From Blasia pusilla (taxonomy: Eukaryota; Marchantiophyta; Marchantiopsida; Blasiales), in assembly GCA_050084515.1 (NCBI GenBank), contig CM114272.1, positions 46,128,001-46,192,000 on the forward strand: 64,000 bases of DNA. Direction: 5' to 3'. Below the pieces are notes generated by a model. It was not told where the DNA came from. It ran no database searches and saw only the letters and a list, made by a program, of their open reading frames with translations. Each line of letters begins with the position of its first letter. The first letter of the stretch is position 1. A program made the position numbers and the translations under genes. Shown piece after piece: positions 11,085 through 22,900 of this stretch.

Positions 11085-12508
11085 AAGGTGTGAGATCTGG
11101 TGATGAGAAACTTTATGTGGAAGCCTTCACATTGGTGGGGATACTCGTGGGTATGTTTCAAGACGTCCCATACAGATGGTGGTAGACCAGTCCGAGCGAG
11201 AGTCCTGGAGACCAGATAAGTATCTTGACTTCAGGCAAGTGAAGAGGCAGCATCGAGGAACGAACCCGGTGATTGATTTGGATGGAGAAATTATGCCGCC
11301 TAGGTATTAGGAGACCCCGGATTGCTCCCAAATCTGTGATGCAGTAACTTCTCCAAAATCATTTAATGTTTTATTTCAAAATCCCTCCGTTGCTGGAAGT
11401 TCGCAATATTCGGTCGTTGGGGTGGTTTAACAGTATGGTCATTGAGGTGGATTGCAACCTCAAAAGGTGGCATATATCTCGGAGCAACCTTGGGCGTGGA
11501 CCCACTTGCACGGTAGGGTCTGATGGCATTAGGAGAGCATGCGGCAATTTCCTAAATAAGAATTGTACAAGGACTGGACGACCACTGCCCGGATTTTGGG
11601 GACTCAAAACCTTTGATTGTTTCACGAGGACGGGGGATCAATTGAAGTACTTCTTCTGGCCAAGTGAATCTTGCGCTTTCCAAAAGTCTTATCCGGCTGC
11701 CATTGGAGCTCCAAGGAATACCCCCAGGATTTGGCCTATTTCCTTACGTACGAATTGCACTCAAGACGAAGTGGACAATCTTACAAGTGCCAATTTCAGA
11801 CTTGTAGACAGAGGAACTTCGAAGCATGTTCGCATTACAAAGACCTTCGCATTTCATATCCAACCCAAGATTGATGTCAAAATATACCCGAAGAAGGTGG
11901 ATTATCTCAATCCACTATTTCTGTTTGAGTCTAGAAATGCGGTGAAGAGAAACACAATGTGTAGGCCAATGGTGGAGAGAGCAAATCGAATCGCATCACC
12001 TCGGGAGGTAAACATGGAAATCATCGCCACAAAAGATGTCCAGAGTGGCAATGGAATAGGAAGGATGTATTGGGTGAGGAACAAACCACTTTGAGGATGC
12101 AAAATGAGGTCTTAGATTGTACTTTCATTTTCCAGGACCTTCACTTTGAGCTTGAACTCTATTCAGTCCAGGGAAAATGATAGATTTTTTCTAGACCTTG
12201 GATGGAAAAAGTGATTTGTTACACATTTATGATTCCAATGATTTTTGAGTTTTTTAAATTTTATGCAAATTGCAACCCGTCGGATTCAGACGGGTTGCCA
12301 AAATATGGAAGAGGAAGAAAAAGTGTGTGGGAGTGCCTAAGCACTAAGAACAAACGTGCAAAAAAAATCACACAAAGTTTCCTCTCTTCAACCCAACGGA
12401 AACTCTCTTCAAATCAAAAGAAACTCTCTTCAAAAAAAAGTATCTCTTTGGGTTGAAGGAAGTTTCCTCTCTCCTCTCTTCCTCTCTTCCTTTCCTCTTA
12501 CTGCTCCT
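11085..12508 (+). pseudogene. MULE copy C: 3' part of the transposase, SWIM finger deleted
   Basis: The sequence is homologous to copy A from about 6977 onward, starting GTGAGATCTGGTGATGA. A frame at 11366-12094 carries GFWGLKTFDCFTRTGDQLK and GNGIGRMYWVRN, as in copies A and B. Right after MYWVRN the frame jumps to KPL and stop. The roughly 220 bases that encode the SWIM finger in A and B are absent, so even an intact copy would lack that domain. The tail ends at about 12508 with the shared CTCTTACTGCTCCTC and runs straight into integrase-coding gypsy sequence. This copy therefore interrupts the C-terminus of the old gypsy integrase at the PHD-finger position. Confidence 0.75.
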
Positions 12509-12509
12509 C

Positions 12510-15460
12510 ACATGTATCTCAAGCCTGCAGGAATAACTGCCAAGCTCAGATCAATCCTCTCATCCACCTTTGGAAGATGACACGGCGCACAATTACGCAT
12601 ATGATCTTTCCAAATGGTACCATCACGACCCTCTAAAACAAGGACTCTTGAAGGTAAAATCTCTCGCACTCGCGGAATAGTTTGTCCCGCCATCACGTCC
12701 AATGTTGTTGGCTATCTGCTGTAGGTAGACATAATTGTGAGGATGGAATTTCCAAATCCCTCGTCGATAGCCTCCTCCACACGTAGTCACGTACATCAGA
12801 GTATTGCGATGCTAAGCGACAACGAGGTTTGCAAACGCCATAAGCATGACGCTCCAAACGAGCTCAGCCCATTGAGAATACGCTTGCACCGATATGTTTG
12901 GATCGTCAAGGTCCACTACCTCAACCACATCTCCCTAAATTGATGAAGGTAACTCTAGCTCTCTCCCATAGAGCAAGAAATGCGGTGAAAATTATGCCTA
13001 GGATGCGTGCCAATTGAAGCGGTAAGCCATCACCAACCATTACAACTGTAGGTCCCAATCTCCCAAGTGTCCTCTCTACAGTCCATACTTGTGCAATCCT
13101 CTCTTCACCATCTCCACAACTCTCTCTACCAAACCATCTGCCTCTCGTACGATGGTCTACTAGTTCCTTATCACACAAGGCCTTAAAGTCACCCCTAAAC
13201 TCAATACCCTGGTCTGTCAACATCTCTACTGGTGCGCCAAAATGACAAAGCACTCTATCAAGAAATGCATAAGCCACTCCCTCACTGGACCTATCCGGAA
13301 ATGCTACCAACCCAATCCACTTGCAAAAGTGCTCCACCATAACCAACACGTACCAACTATGGTGTCATGTCAATGGTAAAGGCCCTCCAAAGTCTAAACT
13401 CCAGCGATACCCCAATCCCATGATTGGTAAAGGATGCAAGTGTGGTGTCAGAGCATTGAACAATGCTGCACCCTATCACATACAAGGCATCTGGCTACAA
13501 ACTGCTTAACATCAGTGTGCATAACATATCACCAATACTGAATCTGAATCAAGCTATACGTACGCTTGACTCCAAAATGTCCTAACTCCTTGCAAGCATG
13601 TCCCACAACTCGTGCTTGCTACAAAGGATGCGGCACCATTTGCAATCATCCATCCTCCCAAACTCAAAGCACATGCATCCCCTCCCACCTGAACCTCTTG
13701 GCTTGCTGTAGGACTCGATCCCGCTCTCTAGCACCCACCGTGCTTGCTAAGACACTACTGCGTAAGTACTCCAAGACCATCTCATTGTCGTGGATGTCTG
13801 CAGTCCTTGTCAACTCCTCACTAGCATCTAGATCTAAGGACTCACCATCCAACCTCCCTCTTGGAGTGGATGCCTCATGTTGATCTGACATAGCCAACAG
13901 ACACAAATAGGCAGATGCGTGCCGACCTGACACCATCTCCTCATCACTCTCACCATGCCACCATGCTCGAGTCGCATCGCTTTGGCTCGTGCATGGGTTA
14001 CGGCTCAACCTGTCCGCATCTTGGTTCAGATGTTCTGGGCGATGGACAACCTGAAAATGTACTCTTGCAACAGGAGTGACCATTTGGCAAGCTTCCATGT
14101 CAGCTTGTCAAACTCCATCAATCATCTGAGTGGCTGATGATTAGTGATGAGCGTGAAAGGGTTCCCGAACAAGTAACATCTGAAATTGGGCCACTACCCA
14201 GACTGCAGCTAAGCACTCACGCTTATAGGAACTGTACTTTGCCTCTGCAGCGTTGTTCGAGCGGCTCACACATGCCACTACAAACTCCTTCCCCTCATGA
14301 TCTCTCTAAGTGAGCATTGCTCCTAACCCCAACATACTCCAATCCGTATGTAACTGGAACGGACGACCACGCATAAGTCTCCTCAAAATGGGCAAGGACG
14401 TCAACCTGTCCTTGAGCTCCTAAAATGCTCACTCCTAATCATCTCCCCAAAACCACTCCTAGTCCAACCTAGTCAGCAAAGTAAGTTCCTTCACGATCGC
14501 ACTAAAGCCCTTCACATACCGTCGATAGTAGTTCGCCAATCCCATGAAAGCTCGAACTCGGCTCACATCTGTAGGGTGGGGAATGCACGCTATGGCCTCC
14601 ACCTTCATTTTCTAAACTCCAATATCCCTTGGATAAATGGTGTGTTTAAGGTACTTGATTTGGTCATGGAAGAACCTCCACTTGCATGGATATAACTTCG
14701 GTCCACATAACTGAAATGGTCAAAACATCTCCTCCAAATGTCTCTCATGCATCCCAACTATGGCACTAAAGACTACAATGTCATCAATGTAACATCTCGC
14801 ACAATCCAAACCAACCAAAGTCCTATCCATAACTCGCTGAAAATTTGCAAGGGCATTCTTCAACCAAAATGGTAAGAACCGCCACTTGTACAAAGAATCC
14901 TTCCCGAAAGGATCTATCCCCCAATACGATTTCTTCTCCCTTTCCTCCACCCAGATGGGCAATTGATGATAGCCAGCACAGAGATCCAAACAACAGAAGA
15001 TCCTTGCATGCCCCAGTGTATCAAAGTCTTTGGGAGTACGTATAGCATAGTGATCGGCCTTCGTATGCCGATTGATAGGACGATAATCCCCACACATCCT
15101 CTTTTCGATCCAATGGCCATGCATGTCATTCTTCGCCGACATAATTGTGGCAAATACATACTCTCCAAGTGATCTCTCCACCAGTCCAACGTCAGCCAAG
15201 TCTTGACTCGAACTCTGAATGAAGGCTCGCTCCATGTTGGAATACCTATAGGATCGTCGGAAGATAGGAGTATCACTATCCAACTCAATCTGAATACCTT
15301 GACCCTTCAGTGTACCCAAGTCATGCATAATATATGCAAAACATTCCCTAAATCTCCACAATAACTGCAACACTCGTCTCCTCTCTGCTCCTATAAACCT
15401 AGGACCAATCACTGGCTCCCAAGTCTCTCTCGTGATCTCAAGAGAAGAGGAGGGTGGTGG
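12510..15460 (-). pseudogene. Old DNMT-gypsy copy: reverse transcriptase, RNase H and integrase
   Basis: Polyprotein 3' half of a Ty3/gypsy element, read right to left. RT begins near 15440 (ETWEPVIGPRF), has CGDYRPIN, LDLCAGYHQLP and the catalytic YIDD at 14791-14780. RNase H follows around 14360-14080, the integrase zinc-binding part around 13660-13480 and the integrase core at 13349-12900 (LTDQGIEFRG). The downstream DDE glutamate is present on the minus strand at about 13125 (DGLVERVVE). The C-terminal part (GRDGTIWKDHMRNCAPCHLP) matches the young copy, and the sequence is cut off at 12510 just before the PHD finger by MULE copy C. Several stops and frameshifts. At 15460 it is interrupted by the copia element; its upstream part resumes at 26653. 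Confidence 0.9.
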
Positions 15461-15913
15461 TGTTGGATTCTTCAACATCCACTTCTCTAAGCACCATTAA
15501 TCTGATCAGCCCCCTTGTATGAGGAGAAGCCTAGATTGATGGTTCCGACTTAGACGTCGAAGGAGTCATAGTAATATGACGTAGGTGGTTTTAGGAGTAG
15601 CGTTACTAGGTTTATCTTACCCTATATTACATCAGGGTGCGGGGCACCCTGATGCGTCGCGGGGGTCTGAGGGCACGGCCCCTGGAAAAAAATTTATATT
15701 AATAGAAATGAAGAAATATAGGTAAAAACCCTAGTTTTCCCGAGTAGTCAAATAGTCGAGAGCCGCAGCGGTAGCGCATTCTCGTATGTCGAGTTATCTC
15801 CATGTTCAGGTTCCATCGAAGCTCTTCTGTGAGTGCACGGACGGACTAGGCCACTTTGTATCTCTAAGTTTTATAAAGATTTCAGTGATTTCGTCACTTT
15901 CTGTTTTCTCACA
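15461..15913 (+). repeat. Copia 5' LTR
   Basis: Begins TGTTGGATTCTTCAACATCC and ends TTTTCTCACA directly before the primer site. About 250 bases match the 3' LTR at 26403-26651. A GC-rich stretch around 15640-15690 (GGCACCCTGATGCGTCGCGG) is diverged from or absent in the 3' copy. Confidence 0.85.
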
Positions 15914-15925
15914 TGGTATTAGAGC
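15914..15925 (+). other. Copia primer binding site (initiator tRNA-Met)
   Basis: TGGTATTAGAGC matches the usual plant TGGTATCAGAGC complement of the initiator tRNA-Met 3' end with one mismatch, and it abuts the 5' LTR. Confidence 0.85.
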
Positions 15926-15984
15926 AGTAGGTTTTCCTCTATTTTGTATCTGGCGATCTAGTGTGTTTGCACAAAATCTTGAGA

Positions 15985-16549
15985 GATGGCTACTTCTTCG
16001 TCAGTTCGTGCTCGCCCTCCTCCGCTGGATAAAGGGAAGTAAGGTGGGTCTAACTATACGTTGTGGAAGTTCAAAATGAGAACTGTCCTCGAATCATTTG
16101 AGATCTGGGAAATGGCCACAGGGGTCGATTCAAATCCACAAGCTAGTTTGAGTTCTGCATGTTCATCTTCATTTGGGGATATCAATCCTGTTGTATTGTT
16201 GGCATGGAGACGCAGAAACGCTGATGCTCTATATGCGATTGTCACGAATGTAACTGATTGTGTCATAACTCTCATTCAACATACAACCACTGCTGCTGAG
16301 GCGTGGAACATTTTGAAGAATCAGTATGAAACGAGGAATGAGACTCGGATTCAGAATCTGGAGAATCAGCTTACGTCCGAGAAATTTTCAGAAGGAGAAA
16401 GCGCGGAGGAATTTTTGACAAGGATGAAGAATCTTCAAGATCAGATGGCGTCCGTAGGAATTTCAAAGTCTAGCAAAGATTTGGCATGTCGGTGCATAAG
16501 GATTTTTCCTCCAAGGTATGAGAGTTTGGTCACTGCACTGAATACTCAC
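15985..16549 (+). pseudogene. Copia gag, N-terminal part
   Basis: Capsid protein of the copia element. It starts MATSSSVRARPPPLDKGK, then a TAA stop near 16039, then NYTLWKFKMRTVLE and the long helical region with AWNILKNQYETRNETRIQNL and EFLTRMKNLQDQM, typical of copia UBN2-type gag. The frame runs to VTALNTH at 16549 and is then replaced by MULE copy B. It resumes at 22901 with LLTFEQFSAMLVEEE, so little or no gag sequence was lost. Confidence 0.85.
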
Positions 16550-16550
16550 T

Positions 16551-17326
16551 GCATTGGAATCCTCGGGGCGTTGTGGCCCTCCATGAGTGCCATCTGCTTT
16601 ACCACCTGTCAGAACCGGGACAAGATTAATAAGCTACACTGAATTCCCAATGAATTGCAATTCACATAATTCAAAAAACCCAGATCCTCTCTTACCCGCT
16701 CGAAAATGGGGTCGGTTTCTTGACCAGCTAACTTGTAAAGGAGAGAGAGCCGGCAAATCGACTGGGAACTCGTCGATCCGATAGAGGTCGATGTCCTCCG
16801 CCGGGCTTGGAGTCGAGAATGACCGCTCTCCGGCTTCTTCGGCCATGTCCACCATCTCCACGCTAGCGGTCCTCATGACCTCGTCGTCATCGATTTCAAC
16901 TTGTAGCGTTTCCACTATGTTGATTGTGTCCCCGTACTTCGTGGGGGACATTTCCCGCATCTCAACACTTGCGGTTGGACGGGCTGGGCTATCGTCAATG
17001 GCTATTGCTTTTTCCCTCCTCGCTTTAGCCAATTCTGCCCTCCTCACCGACGCGTCCAGACGCTTCTTTTCTCTCTTTTCGTCGGCGATCCTTTTCTTCA
17101 AGGCCTACGATGTCTTAGCCTCTGCGTTCTTTTTATCTAGCGCCTCTTGAACACGTCTCGCAAGAAGCACTTGGTTGTGCATCTCCGCTTCCCTTTCCCG
17201 CTCCTCGATTTCCTGCTGCCTAATTTCATTCGCCGAACGAGGCCCGGGAGAAGCTGACGCAGGAGTCCTAATGGACTTCGGAGTGAAGCTCCCAGACTTG
17301 TTGGCTTGTGATTTTTTCCTCGTCAA
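16551..17326 (-). pseudogene. MULE copy B accessory gene, exon 1 and start of exon 2
   Basis: Starts MTRKKSQANKSGSFTPKSIR, continues with a charged, probably coiled-coil part (QQEIEEREREAEMHNQ, LKKRIADEKREKKRLDASV) and an acidic tail (DLYRIDEFPVDLP). Exon 1 ends at a GTAAGA donor near 16695, as in copy A. Exon 2 starts near 16607 and is cut at 16550 after only about 18 codons. There is one stop near 17104. The predicted product is unlike anything I recognise; the close match to copy A shows it is a real element-encoded gene, and the 5' context is a shared TATA box. Confidence 0.6.
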
Positions 17327-17615
17327 TTTTTTCCGGAAATGCCTCCAGCTATGTCCACGACGAATCCCTTGATCAGTCGCCTTGCTGATGTCGAGATAGG
17401 GAGCTCGAATTGCCTTGATGGGTAGCTCGAATCGTCCCGCGATCGCTCAGTCGAAGTGTCTCGCTGTCGTTCGGTCGAACACGCTCTCGTTCCCTCCTAT
17501 CGACTCGCGATGTGTCGCCGTGTGAAATGCCCCTTCATATCTGATCAGCTGCTGCGCGGGAGAGTGAGGAATGAAGATCGCGAAATGAGAAACCAGAAAT
17601 GAGCGATTTCTGCCC

Positions 17616-17623
17616 TATTTATA
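17616..17623 (-). promoter_or_regulatory. TATA box of the MULE copy B accessory gene
   Basis: TATAAATA on the minus strand, about 290 bases upstream of the start codon at 17326, in the same context (CTATTTATACTTTTC on the plus strand) as in copy A. Confidence 0.55.
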
Positions 17624-17704
17624 CTTTTCTAGCTGTTGGGCTGACCGTTGGGTCCCGTCGTCCTTTCGACGGCGACGTGCCGGATGTTACCGAAGTCCGG
17701 ACGT

Positions 17705-18270
17705 GAAAAATGGCAACCCGTCGGAGTCCAACAGGTTGCGCGGCTCCGCCATCCAGGGTACATTGCCATGTGCGCGAGCAACTCGTCGAAGACCGACGGG
17801 TTGAGCGCCTCCGTCGTCTTCGGAAAAGAACACGAGGTACTCGCGCAACCCGTCGGAGACCGACATGTTGTGCGCCTCCGCCGTGTTTGGGACGGGAACG
17901 GGACGTATCTTGGGCAATCCGTCGGAGACCGTTGGGTTGCACGCTTCCCTCATCAAGGGTTCCCAAGCAAGTCGTCGGAGTCCGGCTTGCTGCACCACAA
18001 GGCGAGGCCCTTGCGCAACCCGTTGGAGGGCGACGGGTTGCAGGCCTCGCCGTCTTTGGGCAAAAAGGTGAGGCACCCGCGGAGCTCGTCGGGAACAGAC
18101 GGTTTGCACGCCTCCGGCATCTTCGGGCAAGAAGGAGCAATATCTGAGCAACTCGTCGGAGAGCGACGGGTTGATCGCTTCGACAATGTTTCGCAAAAGC
18201 GTGCAACCCGTCCGATGCCGACGGGTTGCAGGCTTCGGTTAGTTTCGGGTAATTTTTGAGTTACCAGGAC
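17705..18270. repeat. Palindrome cluster in the divergent promoter of MULE copy B
   Basis: About nine copies of the CAACCCGTCGGA-N-CCGACGGGTTG type, near 17712, 17778, 17845, 17918, 17970, 18015, 18085, 18148 and 18200, at a spacing of 55-75 bases. Some are nearly perfect dyads. The spacers also share CGCCTCCGNCGTCTTCGG text. Long open frames across this stretch on both strands are by-products of the repeat. Confidence 0.85.
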
Positions 18271-18436
18271 TCCGACGGGTTCCAAGTGTGATGCGCAACC
18301 CTCTGCTTCCCAAATCCGGTAACATATTGCAATAGAATTGAATGTGTTACAGAATTGGATCCATTGTGTCAGACAATGTCACCCACCGAATTCATCTTGT
18401 CAAGTAAAAAAATGTCAGAGTATCATTTCCTATTCA

Positions 18437-18445
18437 CTATAAATA
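18437..18445 (+). promoter_or_regulatory. TATA box of the MULE copy B transposase gene
   Basis: CTATAAATA followed by four or five CATTCT units, conserved with 4313-4320 in copy A. Confidence 0.6.
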
Positions 18446-18707
18446 AAAAATTCTCATTCTCATTCTCATTCTCATTCTCTCCTCTGTTGGAATCTTCTTG
18501 GAATGGATAATTATGTTAAGCTCACTTGTGGCGGTCATCGCGGCCCTTCCTCAATCGAAATCATTCGACCCCAAGCTCGTGAGTCTTTCATAGATGGATG
18601 AAAATTTTTGTTTGTTCGATTTCTTCTCCAATTGGAACCATCTTTGTATCCAAAGATGTTAGGGTGGAGATGCATGAGAAGACATAATAGGTGAGACAGT
18701 CCAGCCG

Positions 18708-21700
18708 GTGACCTCAGACCGTAAAGTATGGAATCTCCTACCTCTACCAAATGGTCAATACAGAGTTTACGGCCTCCCCCTGAATTCGTCTGTTTCCCAA
18801 GTAGACGGTCTAGAATTTCCTAGTGCTCCGAGCTCTACGTTTGCAACTCCTAGCTCTCAGATCCGGCCGACTCGAACCGACTTTCGTAACAATGTTGTTC
18901 TTCCTGAAGAGATTCCGAATGTTATCAACCTCAGTGGATCTGTTAGACACCAATTGGGCCCTCTGTCCGCCTACTCGTTCCTCTTGCGAGTATCAGGCAA
19001 TAGTTTGCTTTCGTCTCTGGCCTTGAAAATGTTCAAGCACATTCTTGTCGACAAGCTGCCGCCCACGTACGATGGTAATTGCATTTTTTAGTTGCCTCCA
19101 CTTGCTGCTCCTGCCCAAAAGAAGGATGGAGGACGCCTGAAGGGTATGGACACAAAGTCTGATTGTCATCGATGGTGCAGGCTTCAACGGACCAGTGCCT
19201 CAATTCCAGATGGTCCTTGGATTGTCTCCCGCCGCCAATGCGTGGGAGCCTTGGAGTGTAGAAGTCCAGCATGCCCGTATCTAGAGCGCAACGGGCGAGT
19301 CATTATGTCGCAATTCCCTCCCAAGAATGCAGAAACTCCATACGAGGTCGGTGCCACCATACCGCCGGGAGGCCATCGATGTCCTCATTTTCAGGCATCG
19401 CCCTTCTACGTAGGAGCGTGTCCTGCATACATATTTTTCATTGTCCACGACTTGGGCTCCACGTCAGAGTATACAAGGCTGGCTGTCCATGTAGGCTCCC
19501 ACACTCATCCTGTGACCGATGCAATTAAAAGACACATCAAGGAGGATGTGGCGAAGAAAGTAGCCGAGGTCTACAGAAACTCTTCGGGTTCAAAGCCCGG
19601 AGTGATCAAGCTCACGACGGCATCACAAATTTGTGAACAATTGCTTGGAATCCCTGGACAAGGCGAGATCACAGCGGTTGAGGAGAAACAACTCTGGGAA
19701 AATCTCGCCGTTCTCGCTGATCCTAAATGCTTCCAGAATTTACTCCGTCAAATACGAGTTCTTGATGGAAAGACGGCCAAAATGGATGCCATTGCCAGAA
19801 TCAAGGCCAACTCCATATTTCCATTCATTCAAAGATGGCAGTTCATGGGCCAAGGAGGCGAGGGATCTAGGGCCTATGTCTTCAAAATGTCAACCACAGG
19901 TCCGTTGAGTGGCCTCGATCTTATAGATCGAATGAGGGAAGGGGAAGATCTTTACGGAAGTTGGGTAAGCTTTGATATTTGCTACAGAGTGCTGAACGGA
20001 TGGTTGACGATGGATGCTCACGTTTATGACCATGTGGAGAAGGGACTCAAAACTATATTTGTCTGTGAAGTAAAGGCAGAAGACGTTGGCAGTTTGAAGA
20101 TGTGCTGGTTACTCTTATTGGAGGTGGTGAAGAAAAACAAAAGGCCACCTCTGGAAATTTATGGGTTCATGGCGGACAATGCACAACCTGGCTGGATTGC
20201 TATCTAGGAAGTGTTCAGGGGTGGAGAGGTTCAACCGGAGAGGGAAAGGTCGGATGCTTTCCATTGGCAACAGTCTGTGACCCGGTACACCAAATCTTGC
20301 ATCAAGGAGAATAAGAGGACAGAGCATGTCACTCTACTCCAACGCTGCAAGGACAGAAAAACCTTGAAGCAGGCCATGGAATGCTAGGAAGAACTTCATG
20401 GGTGGTGGAGGAAGCATGCGATTGAGGGGAAGTACAAAGAGTTGTGCTCTTGGTTGAGTTGGTGGACTGTACGTATGAGACAATGGGGAAACTTCATGCG
20501 GCAGGTGAGTTCACTATTTTGTCTTGTCAAGCTCACGCTGAGAATTGTTTGTAAAGTTGTAGCTCAGGGTGAGAAGCGTGGGAACTATATGGATTTCAAA
20601 GGGAAGAAACCAAGCAAGCTCTCGGATGCGACGGGTTGCCCGAGTGTGCAACCCGACGGAAACCGACGGGTTGCCCGAGGGTGCAACCCGATGGAAACCG
20701 ACGGGTTGCATCGAGATGTTTGGTGCAACCCGAGTGTGCAACCCGTCGGGACCCGACGGGTCACAGAGTCGTTCATGGGATGCCTCGTCCTTGCAACCCG
20801 TCCGGTTCCGAGGGGTTGCAGTAGGTTGGTTTAAGGTTACAACACGTCGGGACCCGACGGGTCGCAGAGTCGTTCATGGGATATCTCGGGCCTACAACCC
20901 ATCTGGTTCCGACAGGTCGCTTATTTCTTTGACTCCTGAGTTATTTTCGTTCCCTTCTAACATTGCCGTCGTTGCAGGGATTGAACGTTCATGAAAATGC
21001 CCTCTGCCCCAACACAAGTGGAGCAGAAAGTGTTCATTCCTCTTGGAGGTCGTCACAAGCATGCCAACGAATTTCACTTGTGGAGGCATGCCAACAAGAC
21101 CAGGCAAGAGCAATGCTGATCTGCAAAGCATCCCATATCTTCCTCACAAAAGGCATAACAAAAGGAAAGGGGCCGTCGATCTCACGTGCTCTATGTCCAA
21201 GGCGGCGGTGAGATCCGTGAAAAAAATGTATGTGGAAGTCTTCAACCGAGCGTAGCTGGAACTCCACTCGAGCAAGACGTACACACAAGTGGTGGGGATA
21301 TTAGGGCGGGTTTCAAGGCGTCCCATCTGAGATGGTGGTAGAGCGATCGAGCGAGACTCGTGGAGACTAGATAAGTATCTTGACTTCAGGCAGGTGAAGA
21401 GGTAGCATCGAGGAACGAATCCAGTGATTGATTTGGATGAGGAAATTACGCCACCCAGGTATTCGAGGACCCCGAACCCGTCCCAAATCCGTGATGGAGT
21501 TACTTCTCCAAAATGAGTGAATATTTTATTTCAAAAGCCCTCCGTTGCTGGAAGTTCGCAACATCCTATCACTGGGGTGGTTCAACAATATGGGATTTTG
21601 GTAATGGAGGTGGATTGCAACCCAAAACGGTGGCATATATCTCGGAGCAACCAGCGTGGACCCCTGCAGGCGGGATCGATGGCATTAGGAGAGCATGCGG

Positions 21701-22467
21701 CACTTTCCTAAATAAGAAATCTACAAGGACTGGACGACCACTACCTGGGTTTTGGGGACTCAAAACCTTTGATCGTTTCACGAGGACCGGGGATCAATTA
21801 AAGTACTTCTTCTGCCCAAATGAATCTTGCGCTTTCCGAAAGTCTTATTCGGCTGCGATTGGAGCTCCGGGGAATACCCCCACGATTAGGCCCATCGCCG
21901 CAAGTACGAACTGCATTCAAGACGAAGTGGACAATCTTACAAGTGCCGGTTTCAGACTCATAGACGGGGGAAGTTCGGAGCATGTTCGCATTCTGAGAGA
22001 CCTTCGATTTTGTATTCAACCCAAGATTGATGTCAACATGTACCGGAGAAGGTGGATGATCTCAATCCATTATTTCTGTTTGAGTCTAAGAATGGGGTGA
22101 AGAGAAACAGAATGTGCAGCCAACGGTGGAGAGAGCAAAGCCAGTGCAGACTCGGGAGGCAAAAATGGAGATCATCGCCATGAAAGATGTCTTGAGTGGC
22201 AATGGAATAGGAAGGATGTATTGGGTCAGGAACAACACTGTAAATTCAAGTGTCAAAGGGGTGTATGTGGTGCACATCTGTTGCTTTCCCACATGTTCAT
22301 GTGATGACTTTGTCCAAAGAGAGACAAGTGGCAAAAGGTATTTCCCTTGTAAGCACATGTACTATGTGTTGCTGGTAGTTTTAAGAGAGTCGAAGGTAGG
22401 ACTAGGAATCCACCAACCAATTCTGTCCCTCAAAGAAGTTCGAAGTATTTTAAACAAACCACTTTGA
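18708..22467 (+). pseudogene. MULE transposase, copy B (most complete)
   Basis: The best-preserved transposase of the family. The N-terminal part (18708-19089) starts MTSDRKVWNLLPLPNGQYRV. A TAG at 19089-19091 replaces a Glu codon present in copy A. Then comes the GCM/WRKY-like finger (RRQCVGALECRSPACPY, about 19235-19285, with HVGSHTHP near 19490). The DDE region has FVCEVKAEDVGSLKMCW and FMADNAQPGW. A TAG at 20205-20207 is followed by the motif FHWQQSV. Intron 20505-20977 (GTGAGT to TTGCAG) carries palindromes. The last part ends with a SWIM finger: CSC at about 22294 and CKH at 22348-22356. Frameshifts lie near 21110, 22020 and 22130. Expected role: excision and insertion of the element in the nucleus. 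Confidence 0.85.
20620..20912. repeat. Palindrome cluster in the transposase intron of MULE copy B
   Basis: Seven or more GCAACCCG(A/T)CGGA / CCGACGGGTTGC copies, with the flanking text CAGAGTCGTTCATGGGAT occurring twice (20766 and 20866). All lie inside intron 20505-20977. Confidence 0.85.
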
Positions 22468-22900
22468 GGATGCAAAAGAGGTTTTAGATTGTACTTTTAT
22501 TTTTTTCTCAACCTTCACTTCGTGCTTGAACTCTATTCAGCCCCGGGAAAATGACAGATTATTTCCAGACCTTGGATGGAAAAAGTGATTGGTTCCACAC
22601 TTATGATTCCACTGATTTTTCAGTTTTCTAAATTTTGTGCAATTTGCAACTCGTCGGACTCAGAGGGGTTGCCAAAATATGGAAGAGGAAAAAAAAACTG
22701 TGGGACTGCTTAATATATGAACAAAAAAGTGCAAAAAATTTCAAACAAGAATTTTCCTCTCTTCAACCCAACGGAAACTCTCTTCAAAAAAGAGTATCTA
22801 TTTCGATTGAAGGTAGTTTCCTCTCTCCTCTCTCCTCTCTCCTCTCTTCCTCTCTTCCTCTCTCCTCTCTTCCTCTCTTCCTTTCCTCTTACCGCACCTC

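Larger units (their letters stand above)
16550..22900 (+). mobile_element. MULE copy B nested in copia gag
   Basis: Both edges are dated by the interrupted copia gag. The left edge falls inside exon 2 of the accessory gene (homology with copy A begins at TGGAATCCTCGGGGC). The right edge is CTCTTACCGCACCTC, shared with copies A and C. No terminal inverted repeat is visible. No convincing 9-bp target duplication is visible either: the best candidate pair, AATACTCAC and CAGACCCAC, agrees at six of nine positions. The element holds the accessory gene fragment, the divergent promoter with palindromes, and the transposase. Confidence 0.75.

Noticed and set aside
17619-18285. Several long open frames on both strands (up to about 200 codons) rich in NPSDSDGLP- or RVARVPR-like repeats
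   Set aside because: They run through the palindrome cluster. A GC-rich 25-27 bp dyad without stops yields open frames in every phase; there is no conserved domain and the clusters lie in introns or promoters elsewhere.
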